Positions 1-4,966 of a DNA stretch of 5,381 bases are shown here, one piece after another; position 1 is the stretch's first letter; each line of letters begins with the position of its first letter. This DNA comes from Calditrichota bacterium (GTDB lineage: Bacteria > Zhuqueibacterota > Zhuqueibacteria > Residuimicrobiales > Krinioviventaceae): assembly GCA_003818595.1 (NCBI GenBank), contig RPQV01000285.1, positions 1-5,381 on the forward strand, given 5' to 3'. Position numbers and translations under genes: made by a program. Below the pieces are notes generated by a model that was not told the DNA's origin, searched no databases, and saw nothing but the letters and a program-made list of their open reading frames with translations.

Positions 1-602
1 ACGGCATATTTTGGCGTCAAAGCGCTGAGGAGAAGAAGGACTTTCTCATCCTCGATAACGGATCGCACTGCACGGCCAAAGCTTTCGAGCTTTTCCTGTT
101 TGCGGATCTGCCTATCTTTATTCTTGATCTTCAAGCAAACGGAATCCTTGGCGCCAAGACCTTTTTCAAATTATGCGCCTGCAAACTGGTGGACATGCTG
201 TTCAAGAATGCGGAGACGCCGCTGCGGATGGTCATCGAAGGCCTGCAGCAGTATCCCCCCTTTTCACCTGCGGTATCACTGCAGATCAGCAATCTGCAGC
301 TACAGCATCCCTCGCGCGGCCGTATATTCGACTATTTCATAAACACCTTTTCTCCGCAACTGCTGTTGATCCATGCCACGCCGGATAACATTCAGGAATT
401 TTCTGATTTCTATCTTGAAGAAGGCGCCTCCTACTTCCCCCAGGCCTCGTCAATTCTGGGAGTTGTTCATGAAAACAACGACCAAGATGAGGGATCGTGG
501 AGACACCTGTCGTTTGATGCATTCAAGGGGCAAGAAAATCAGAGGTCGAGCATCCACTCAATGATCAGACATAAAATGTGCGCACTGATGCGAACAGTAT
601 AA
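1..602 (+). CDS. C-terminal part of a MinD/ParA-like P-loop ATPase (partial, degenerate)
   Basis: The reading frame is open from the first full codon (base 3) to TAA at 600-602, giving 199 residues; the 5' end lies outside the window. An internal ATG at 189 is not a convincing start because similarity to the family begins upstream of it. The stretch DFLILDNGS near residues 13-21 resembles the Walker-B-like 'DFxIxDLGxG' strand of MinD/FleN-type ATPases. It is followed by a 'FFLxAD' helix equivalent (FELFLFAD) and a strand. Near residues 116-152, SPQLLLIHATPDN followed by YFPQASSILGVV matches the family's late 'lilNqvr ... yfg ... yLGxv' pattern. Conserved positions are eroded: DNGS replaces DLGxG, and HATPDN stands where an Asn-rich strand is expected. 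The Walker A region would be upstream and cannot be checked. The family is inferred from pattern only. The next gene is a receiver-domain protein, and MinD-like ATPases often sit near signalling genes. It may be a regulator that no longer hydrolyses ATP. Confidence 0.6.
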   Translation, partial: GIFWRQSAEEKKDFLILDNGSHCTAKAFELFLFADLPIFILDLQANGILGAKTFFKLCACKLVDMLFKNAETPLRMVIEGLQQYPPFSPAVSLQISNLQLQHPSRGRIFDYFINTFSPQLLLIHATPDNIQEFSDFYLEEGASYFPQASSILGVVHENNDQDEGSWRHLSFDAFKGQENQRSSIHSMIRHKMCALMRTV

Positions 603-610
603 AAAGAACG

Positions 611-651
611 ATCAATTCGTAATTTTCCCTTGCAATTTTGCCCGAATTGAT
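611..651. repeat. 9-bp perfect inverted repeat, 23-bp loop
   Basis: ATCAATTCG (611-619) and CGAATTGAT (643-651) are perfect inverted copies. The left arm starts 9 nt after the stop of the upstream gene. The right arm is followed by an imperfect T-rich tract (TTAATTTTGTTATT), so this could be a weak intrinsic terminator. The right arm also lies inside the spacer of the candidate promoter at 638-666, so it could instead be an operator. The sequence does not decide between these. Confidence 0.5.
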
Positions 652-666
652 TAATTTTGTTATTCT
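638..666 (+). promoter_or_regulatory. Candidate sigma70-type promoter for the receiver-TM gene
   Basis: TTGCCC (638-643, 4 of 6 to TTGACA) and TATTCT (661-666, 4 of 6 to TATAAT) are separated by exactly 17 bp. A start near 673 would leave a leader of about 59 nt before the ATG at 732. The boxes are only moderately good and the region is AT-rich, so a chance match is possible. An inverted-repeat arm sits in the spacer. Confidence 0.4.
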
Positions 667-731
667 GTACGCAATATGCAATTATCATCCTATGATTTTC
701 AAAAGATGAACCATTATCAGCGGGAAAAACC

Positions 732-1202
732 ATGGCCAATATTTTGATTGTCGACGATGAGCCTGAAATTCTCGAGCAATTACCGGAGATTATGAAACGA
801 TGGGGACACACGGCATTCATCGCGTCCAATGGGTTCGATGCGCTCCAGGTGTTTGAGAGAGAGCCGATCGATCTCATCCTTTCGGACATCCGCATGCCGG
901 AGATGGACGGGCTTCAGTTGCTGCAGAAAATTCAGGATATAGACAAACAGTGTCCAGTTTTATTCCTGACCGGATATCCATCAGATGATTCGGCCATCGA
1001 AGCCATGCATTCGGGCGCGGATGATTATCTGGTGAAACCGGTCAATTTTGATGAGCTTCAATTGCGCATCAATAAAAGCCTCGAACGCAAGGAAAGGATG
1101 AAAACCATCCCCTTTCTCAAAGGCATGAATTGGGCATTGCTCATATCGATTCCCTTTTGGTTGATTCTGGGGATCATCATCGCAAAATTATTCAAGTCAT
1201 GA
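732..1202 (+). CDS. Membrane-anchored single-domain response regulator (REC + C-terminal TM helix)
   Basis: This 156-residue protein starts at an ATG preceded by GGGA at 722-725, six bases away. Residues 1-120 are a complete receiver domain. The acidic pair is D8/D9, the phospho-acceptor is D52 in LILSDIRMPEMDG, T80 is the conserved Thr in the VLFLTG strand, and K102-P103 is the conserved Lys-Pro. All catalytic residues are present, so it should accept phosphate from a histidine kinase. No DNA-binding or enzymatic output domain follows. A basic linker (RKERMK, about 119-124) leads to a hydrophobic segment at about 132-151 (WALLISIPFWLILGIIIAKL), and the protein ends five residues later. This architecture suggests a tail-anchored receiver with REC in the cytoplasm. 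No kinase gene is visible. The stop TGA overlaps the Shine-Dalgarno of the next gene, so the two are probably translated together. The role is unknown; a phosphate sink or a scaffold at the membrane is inference. Confidence 0.9.
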   Translation: MANILIVDDEPEILEQLPEIMKRWGHTAFIASNGFDALQVFEREPIDLILSDIRMPEMDGLQLLQKIQDIDKQCPVLFLTGYPSDDSAIEAMHSGADDYLVKPVNFDELQLRINKSLERKERMKTIPFLKGMNWALLISIPFWLILGIIIAKLFKS

Positions 1203-1212
1203 GGAATTGACC

Positions 1213-1563
1213 ATGTCCGATACGACATTCCCCAATACCGATTCTCAAGCTGCCAATGCTCAGCCTATTGATCTTTCGTTCTCAACCGAGATTTCAACGG
1301 CGACGCTGGTCAAGCTGTTGATACAAAAGGGTATCGTCTCCCCGGCAGAAATTATTGAAGAAGAACGACAAATGCGTTTTTTGAAACTCCATTCCGATGC
1401 GACCGAGTCCTACACAACGAAACATCATCATTCAAAGCTGAAAAAATGGGCAGTCAAACATCGCTGGAGCAGGCGTCTCACCCATCGACTATTCGGCTGG
1501 GAATTCAAACGCGTGCGCAATCACAACCATAATCATGCAGATTCAGCAGAGAAGGACAGCTGA
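1213..1563 (+). CDS. Small basic His-rich protein of unknown function, coupled to the receiver-TM gene
   Basis: I chose ATG 1213 (116 residues) because GAGGAA at 1201-1206 lies six bases upstream. An in-frame TTG at 1207 is less likely. The Shine-Dalgarno overlaps the stop of the receiver gene, which implies translational coupling. Residues 1-25 are polar and probably disordered. Residues 30-58 (TLVKLLIQKGIVSPAEIIEE then ERQMRFLK) form a helix-turn-helix hairpin resembling the 'LxxLxxKGIITxxEF' signature of SHOCT-like oligomerisation modules. Residues 70-102 are strongly basic and aromatic (KKWAVKHRWSRRLTHRLFGW). The end carries an alternating HNHNHNH-type run at 104-108. All nine histidines lie in the second half (60, 71-73, 83, 91, 104, 106, 108). 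No signal peptide or membrane segment is visible. The His clusters could bind metal and the basic stretch could bind membrane surface or nucleic acid, but these are inferences. I do not recognise a named family. Confidence 0.75.
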   Translation: MSDTTFPNTDSQAANAQPIDLSFSTEISTATLVKLLIQKGIVSPAEIIEEERQMRFLKLHSDATESYTTKHHHSKLKKWAVKHRWSRRLTHRLFGWEFKRVRNHNHNHADSAEKDS

Positions 1564-1617
1564 TTGCTGCTGCTGAACGCTAAACTCATCGTATCCTAAA
1601 GCAAAATCGGAAATAAT

Positions 1618-2970
1618 ATGAATCCCTCATGCCGTATTTCACTCAACACCGCACTCCTGAATCACTATATTGACGATAAAGCTCTAACCGCCCTGCAGCC
1701 GCGCGTGAATGAGATCGTCAGCTCGTTATTCAATAAAACCTGTGCCGGAAACGATTTCCTCGGCTGGATCGATTTGCCGATGACCATCCAAAAAGAGTTG
1801 CCGCGCATCCGCGAGACAGCCCGAAGAATTCATGAACAGGCCGATCACCTGGTCTGCATCGGCATCGGCGGCAGCTATCTTGGCGCCAAATCCGCCATCG
1901 AATTTCTGGCGGATCCTTTTACCGGCAATCGTCGCGTCCTCTTTTTCGGTCAAAACATCAGCGCCGAATACAGTGAATCTCTGCTGCAGTACATTTTGCA
2001 AAAGCAGGTGTGCGTCAATGTCATCAGCAAATCCGGCACCACAACGGAACCGGCGATCGCCTTTCGGCTCATTCGCAACACCTTGGCGAAAAAGTATTCC
2101 GAGAATGAATTGAAAAAACGTATCTATGCCACCACCGATCGCGCGCGCGGAGTCATGCGCCATATCACGGATGAGCAGGGATACGAATCATTCATCATTG
2201 AAGACGATATCGGCGGACGCTTTTCGGTGCTCAGTCCCGTCGGCCTCCTCCCCATTGCCGCAGCGGGCTATGATATCGACGCTCTCGTTGCCGGTGCTGC
2301 AGATATGGCTCAATTTTGTCGCGACAATCGAAACGTGCTCGAAAATCCGGCGCTGACTTATGCCGCTGCGCGATTCAGCCTTTATCAGCAGGGGAAATTG
2401 GTCGAAATCCTGTCCTCCTTTGAGCCATCTTTTACATTTCTGGGCGAATGGTGGAAGCAGCTTTTTGGAGAAAGCGAAGGCAAAGATCTCAAAGGCATTT
2501 ATCCGACATCGGCAAACCTGACGACGGATCTGCACTCGCTGGGTCAATTCATGCAGGAGGGCAGGCGTCTGGTTTTTGAGACTTTTCTGATGCTGCAGCA
2601 GGTCGGTAGTCGTCTGGTCATTCCTGATGATCCCGCAAACAGCGACCAGCTCAATTTCATCAGCGGCCGCACCATTGATGACGTGAATCGCCAGGCATTT
2701 TTAGGGACAAAATTTGCCCATTACGCCGGCGACCTGCCGAACATGACCATGACGATCCCTCTGCGTAATGAATATGTTCTGGGGCAGCTTTATTATCTCT
2801 TTGAATTCGCCGTCGCCGTCAGCGGATTGTTATTGGGAGTGAATCCCTTCAACCAGCCGGGAGTCGAAGCCTATAAGCAGAATATGTTCGCGTTATTGGG
2901 CAAGCCGGAATATGAAGCAAAACGACTGGAGCTGCAACGCCAGATCGATCAGGAAGGGACAGCCGCATGA
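1618..2970 (+). CDS. pgi: Glucose-6-phosphate isomerase (Bacillus-type, 450 aa)
   Basis: Phosphoglucose isomerase interconverts glucose 6-phosphate and fructose 6-phosphate in the cytoplasm, for glycolysis and gluconeogenesis. The 450-residue length and collinear sequence match the short Bacillus-type enzyme. Both family signatures are intact: DIGGRFSVLSPVG at 197-209 and GLLLGVNPFNQPGVEAYK at 403-420. Sugar-phosphate binding segments GIGGS (82-86) and SKSGTTTE (137-144) are present, as are GESEGK (284-289, with catalytic-base candidate E285), DLHSLGQ with H306, QEGRR (313-317) and K420. Nothing appears truncated or missing. The ATG at 1618 is preceded by a weak GGA around 1609; similarity begins within the first residues, supporting this start. 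The gap of 54 bp after the upstream gene has no terminator and no convincing promoter, so read-through from 732 onward is possible. The stop overlaps the start of the Nudix gene (ATGA). Confidence 0.98.
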   Translation: MNPSCRISLNTALLNHYIDDKALTALQPRVNEIVSSLFNKTCAGNDFLGWIDLPMTIQKELPRIRETARRIHEQADHLVCIGIGGSYLGAKSAIEFLADPFTGNRRVLFFGQNISAEYSESLLQYILQKQVCVNVISKSGTTTEPAIAFRLIRNTLAKKYSENELKKRIYATTDRARGVMRHITDEQGYESFIIEDDIGGRFSVLSPVGLLPIAAAGYDIDALVAGAADMAQFCRDNRNVLENPALTYAAARFSLYQQGKLVEILSSFEPSFTFLGEWWKQLFGESEGKDLKGIYPTSANLTTDLHSLGQFMQEGRRLVFETFLMLQQVGSRLVIPDDPANSDQLNFISGRTIDDVNRQAFLGTKFAHYAGDLPNMTMTIPLRNEYVLGQLYYLFEFAVAVSGLLLGVNPFNQPGVEAYKQNMFALLGKPEYEAKRLELQRQIDQEGTAA

Positions 2971-3605
2971 ACAAATTTGACAAGGAAATATTGGTGGTCG
3001 ACCGAGCAACGCTTTTCGCTGACAGCTATTTTCAGGGATTTGCTCCGGCGGGCAACATCGATTACGCACAGATCATTCATGACAATTATTTTTATCGACG
3101 ACGCGGCGATGTTGAACCAGATCCGATGTTTAAACAGCCGATCGCCTACGTGGTGTTTGTCCATAAAGAGAGCAAACACATTTTCACCTATCAGCGGTCA
3201 ACGACGACCAGTTATCATGAGCAGCGCCTGCGGGGGATGTGGTCATGGGGAATCGGCGGGCATATTGACAAGATCGATTCGAATGAATCCGATCCGATCA
3301 TGACCAGTCTGTATCGGGAGATCAGTGAGGAAGTGGATATCGAGGAATTTGATCCGCCGGTGCTTCTCGGCTATATCAATGACGACGAGACCGAAGTTGG
3401 GGCGGTGCATTTTGGCCTGCTCTACATGGTCAGCACCTCATCGAAAAAAATAAAGCCCAAGGACAAGGAGATTTCATGGGGAGGCTTTATGTCATATGAT
3501 CAAATCGAAGAGATCTGCATGCTCAATGACTGCAACGTGGAATCCTGGTCAGAGATCGCGCTGGAGCCGCTTCGCCGCGTGCTCGAGCTGGATGAAGGTG
3601 AATGA
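2967..3605 (+). CDS. Nudix hydrolase, COG4112-like predicted phosphoesterase
   Basis: This 212-residue protein starts at the ATG that overlaps the pgi stop (ATGA, 2967-2970), with a strong AGGAAGGGA at 2951-2959 seven bases upstream. Residues 56-100 (KQPIAYVVF, FTYQR, EQRLRGMWSWGIGGHID) fit the COG4112 group, known for 'KQ..PYvv', 'YQR', 'E.RL' and 'GGHI'. The Nudix helix REISEE (117-122) keeps the metal-binding glutamates. The box is not canonical: the distance from GGH to REISEE is about five residues longer than in GX5EX7REUXEEXGU, an Asp (D109) occupies the position of the first Glu, and the last Gly is Asp (D124). An insertion and looser box are common in this group, so activity is still likely. 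The substrate is unknown; family members are predicted to cleave nucleoside-diphosphate-linked compounds. Coupling to pgi suggests co-regulation, and possibly clean-up of a sugar-nucleotide or damaged metabolite, which is inference. Confidence 0.88.
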   Translation: MNKFDKEILVVDRATLFADSYFQGFAPAGNIDYAQIIHDNYFYRRRGDVEPDPMFKQPIAYVVFVHKESKHIFTYQRSTTTSYHEQRLRGMWSWGIGGHIDKIDSNESDPIMTSLYREISEEVDIEEFDPPVLLGYINDDETEVGAVHFGLLYMVSTSSKKIKPKDKEISWGGFMSYDQIEEICMLNDCNVESWSEIALEPLRRVLELDEGE

Positions 3606-3633
3606 AACTCTAAAAAATTACTTGCGTTTCAGC

Positions 3634-3663
3634 TCGATTTTTCCTAATTTATTCGACTATAAT
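3634..3663 (+). promoter_or_regulatory. Promoter of the tRNA-Met gene
   Basis: A perfect TATAAT lies at 3658-3663 and would start transcription around 3670, right at the tRNA 5' end (3672). The -35 region is weak: TCGATT at 3634-3639 with an 18-bp spacer matches 3 of 6 bases. No terminator separates the Nudix gene from this site, so the tRNA could also be made by read-through. Confidence 0.6.
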
Positions 3664-3671
3664 AGTTTTAC

Positions 3672-3745
3672 GGCGGCGTAGCTCAGCTGGTCAGAGCAGT
3701 GGAATCATAATCCACGTGTCCGGGGTTCGAATCCCTGCGCCGCTA
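3672..3745 (+). tRNA. tRNA-Met (anticodon CAT), elongator type
   Basis: A full cloverleaf of 74 nt can be drawn. The acceptor stem is GGCGGCG (3672-3678) with CGCCGCT (3738-3744), including a terminal G1-U72 wobble, and the discriminator is A3745. The D-arm is GCTC/GAGC (3681-3697). The anticodon stem is GTGGA/TCCAC with loop ATCATAA and anticodon CAT at 3706-3708. The variable loop is GTGTC and the T-arm is CGGGG-TTCGAAT-CCCTG. The 3' CCA is not encoded (ACAG follows), so a nucleotidyltransferase must add it. The CAT anticodon also occurs in initiator tRNA-fMet and in lysidine-modified tRNA-Ile2. The wobble rather than unpaired first position argues against initiator. The GGAATCATAATCC anticodon arm with acceptor ending CGCT is typical of elongator Met; Ile2 is the less likely alternative. 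Confidence 0.95.
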
Positions 3746-3762
3746 CAGATTTTGGTTCAAAG

Positions 3763-3794
3763 AAAGGGATTTGTATAAATCCCTTTTTTATTTT
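3763..3794 (+). terminator. Intrinsic terminator after tRNA-Met
   Basis: AAAGGGATTT (3763-3772) and AAATCCCTTT (3777-3786) form a perfect 10-bp stem with a GTAT loop, followed by a T-rich tail (TTTATTTT). It begins 17 nt after the tRNA and should end both the tRNA transcript and any read-through from the pgi unit. Confidence 0.93.
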
Positions 3795-3882
3795 GGAATG
3801 AACAAAGAAGAGCGCCGCTTCCCCATCGTACGTCCACTTGTCAACTATATTAACCACGCAAAATCTATTAAGCGGCATCATC

Positions 3883-4137
3883 ATGCGCTATGTTCGGACA
3901 AAAGTCAAGTGCCACAGCGGATACAAGCTCAATGAATATCCGATTGCCTTTGAATTTCAGAATCGCTTCACGGAAATCACAGAGATTGTTGATCGCTGGT
4001 ATGAGGGCGGAATTGATGTGAGTCGTCCTGCGCTCTATTATTTCAAAGTTCGTTCTATGGAAGGAAAGTTATATCTTCTACGCTATGATCCGCTTTTCAA
4101 TACCTGGCATCTTGCTGATTTTGATCAAAAAGATTGA
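3883..4137 (+). CDS. Small conserved-looking protein of unknown function (84 aa)
   Basis: I chose ATG 3883 (84 residues). The frame is open back to a TTG at 3838, but the extra 15 residues look unlike the rest and lack a ribosome site. The site before 3883 (AAGCGG, about 3870-3875) is weak. The protein has a pattern I recall from small bacterial hypothetical proteins: CHSGYKLNEYPIAFEF (10-25), a DRWYEGG turn (37-43), YYFKVRS (52-58) and LYLLRYDPLFNTWHL (63-77). The alternating hydrophobic and charged residues suggest a compact all-beta fold. It resembles short domains seen with DNA polymerase IV (DUF6504-like), but I am not certain of that link. There is no signal peptide or membrane segment, so it should be cytoplasmic. 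It stands alone between a terminator and a repeat region. A TATATT box lies at 3846-3851 without a good -35, so its promoter is unclear. Confidence 0.8.
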   Translation: MRYVRTKVKCHSGYKLNEYPIAFEFQNRFTEITEIVDRWYEGGIDVSRPALYYFKVRSMEGKLYLLRYDPLFNTWHLADFDQKD

Positions 4138-4217
4138 TCCTCTTTGATGCAGTCCCGGGGTGTCGAGTCTGACTCCATTGGTTGCAAAGATCGAGGTTCA
4201 TCGCCGAATCATGCACA

Positions 4218-4229
4218 ATACCGCGGTAT
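4218..4229. repeat. Perfect 12-bp palindrome ATACCGCGGTAT
   Basis: ATACCGCGGTAT is self-complementary and spans the junction into the first 42-bp repeat copy. The same core recurs in copy 3 as part of a 20-bp near-palindrome; in copy 2 it is broken (TACAGCAGTA). Confidence 0.8.
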
Positions 4230-4365
4230 AGGACGAGATGCAGCACCGCAGATGACTCTTTACAGCAGTATAGGACAAGATGCAGCGGCGCAGATGACCC
4301 TATACCGCGGCATAGGGCGAGATACATCGCTGAAAACCGATCTTTTCCGGACGATTGGTCGTCAT
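4219..4365. repeat. Degenerate 42-bp tandem repeat, about 3.5 copies
   Basis: The copies are 4219-4260, 4261-4302, 4303-4344 and a partial one from 4345. Copies 1 and 2 agree at 35 of 42 bases and copies 1 and 3 at about 30 of 42. The common core reads TACCGCGGTATAGGACGAGA. A looser relative may begin upstream near 4169 (CCATTGGTTGCAAAGATCGA). Because 42 is divisible by three, several frames stay open. On the + strand a 73-residue frame (ATG 4147 to 4368) encodes units such as YRGIGRDAAPQMTL, YSSIGQDAAAQMTL and YRGIGRDTSLKTDL. It has no ribosome site and two alternative frames also stay open, so I treat this as a DNA repeat rather than a gene. It fills most of the 334-bp convergent gap between the 84-residue protein and the EIIA gene. 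Confidence 0.85.
4298..4317. repeat. 20-bp near-perfect palindrome at the start of repeat copy 3
   Basis: CCCTATACCGCGGCATAGGG is self-complementary except for one position pair (A4304 against C4311). As RNA it would fold to a hairpin on either strand, though the CCGCGG centre leaves a very tight loop unless the middle opens. Confidence 0.75.
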
Positions 4366-4377
4366 TAAGTATTGTTA

Positions 4378-4440
4378 GAGATGTCAGACTCACGCAAAAT
4401 CGCAAGACCATAAAACTTTATAATATCGTGTCCGCATCTC
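4378..4440. repeat. Imperfect long inverted repeat in the convergent intergenic region
   Basis: GAGATGTCAGACTCACG (4378-4394) can pair with CGTGTCCGCATCTC (4427-4440): six bases at the foot, an internal loop, then six more with a two-base bulge, closing a 32-nt AT-rich loop. It lies just past the 3' end of the EIIA gene (minus strand). No T-tract follows on either strand, so it is not a standard terminator. It could protect a 3' end or be chance. Confidence 0.35.
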
Positions 4441-4471
4441 CAGGCGAGGCGGCATAAATTATGAATACTTT

Positions 4472-4924
4472 TCAGTCCTCGCCGTTCAATATCGAGAGGA
4501 CTTTAGCAGCACTTTTTGCCTCCACCAGCTCATTGCAGAGGCCTGGGTGTTGAGTCATACGCGCGATCTCGGAGAGCATCGCCACATGCGGTCCGGATTG
4601 AGCCGGTGGAGCAAGGATGAGAAAGATCAGTTTCGAAGGTTTCCCGTCCAGAGATCCGAAATCAATTCCGTCCCGCGATATACCGATCGCCGCCGCGATT
4701 TTATTCACCGCCGCTGTCTTTGCATGGGGCACGGCAATACCTTTTTCCAGGCCGGTGCTGCTCTTGTCTTCCCGCATCATGACGGCATCATAAACCTCAT
4801 CTTCATTGGATATTTTACCACTTTTTCTGACCAGCGCGATTAATTCTCGGATCGCGCCGTTTTTATCGCAGGAGGAAAGCGGCACGGCAATAACCTCCTC
4901 AGTCAAGACATCAAGCAAACTCAT
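4472..4924 (-). CDS. PTS EIIA domain protein (fructose/nitrogen-type, PtsN-like)
   Basis: This 150-residue single-domain protein has the EIIA type-2 fold (PF00359-like). EIIA accepts phosphate from HPr on a histidine. Here the site is H67 in GLEKGIAVPHAKT (58-70), close to the family signature except that E60 replaces the usual Gly/Ala. A second conserved region, GIDFGSLDGKPSKLIFLIL (86-104) and then GPHVAMLSEIAR (111-122), supplies the companion His113. It is the length of a stand-alone EIIA, and no EIIB or EIIC is visible, so a regulatory (PtsN-like) role rather than sugar uptake is likely, though transporter genes could lie outside. The start ATG (4922-4924 on the + strand) follows AGGAG at 4931-4935, six bases away, and the site is embedded in a small hairpin. 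It lies 42 bp downstream of the Usp gene on the same strand, so the two probably form an operon. EIIA/Usp pairs also occur near cation/proton antiporters in other bacteria, which cannot be tested here. Confidence 0.93.
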   Translation of the reverse strand: MSLLDVLTEEVIAVPLSSCDKNGAIRELIALVRKSGKISNEDEVYDAVMMREDKSSTGLEKGIAVPHAKTAAVNKIAAAIGISRDGIDFGSLDGKPSKLIFLILAPPAQSGPHVAMLSEIARMTQHPGLCNELVEAKSAAKVLSILNGED

Positions 4925-4938
4925 TACAGGCTCCTGTA
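4925..4938 (-). promoter_or_regulatory. EIIA ribosome-binding site inside a short hairpin
   Basis: On the mRNA, UACAG-GAGC-CUGUA precedes the AUG directly: a 5-bp stem with a tetraloop. The Shine-Dalgarno AGGAG begins at the last two stem bases (AG) and its GAG lies in the loop. The stem is short, so any effect on translation would be mild. Confidence 0.5.
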
Positions 4939-4966
4939 GTAATCCGTCGCAGATTTATGTTCCTTA

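Noticed and set aside
539..895. Minus-strand 118-residue frame across the receiver start
   Set aside because: It covers the intergenic promoter region and the conserved N-terminus of the REC domain on the other strand, with no recognisable features.
1564..1617. Promoter directly before pgi (TTGCTG ... TATCCT)
   Set aside because: The spacing of the best boxes is about 22 bp, outside the usual 16-18, and no other pair fits.
1726..2163. Minus-strand 145-residue frame inside pgi
   Set aside because: It lies entirely opposite a clearly conserved enzyme and shows no protein family features; a shadow frame.
4218..4365. CRISPR array
   Set aside because: The repeat is directly tandem at 42 bp without unique spacers, is degenerate, and has no cas genes nearby.
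4144..4368. A small repeat protein encoded in the 42-bp repeat (TTG 4144 or ATG 4147)
   Set aside because: No Shine-Dalgarno is visible, a third + frame and a minus-strand frame are also open across the same repeats, and the repeat unit length alone explains the openness.
4097..4411. Minus-strand 104-residue frame with LHLVLYRGI-type repeats
   Set aside because: It overlaps the end of the 84-residue gene, arises from the same tandem DNA repeat, and has no supporting ribosome site.
4419..4424. TATAAT box in the convergent gap
   Set aside because: There is no -35 at 16-18 bp and no + strand gene follows; likely chance in AT-rich DNA.
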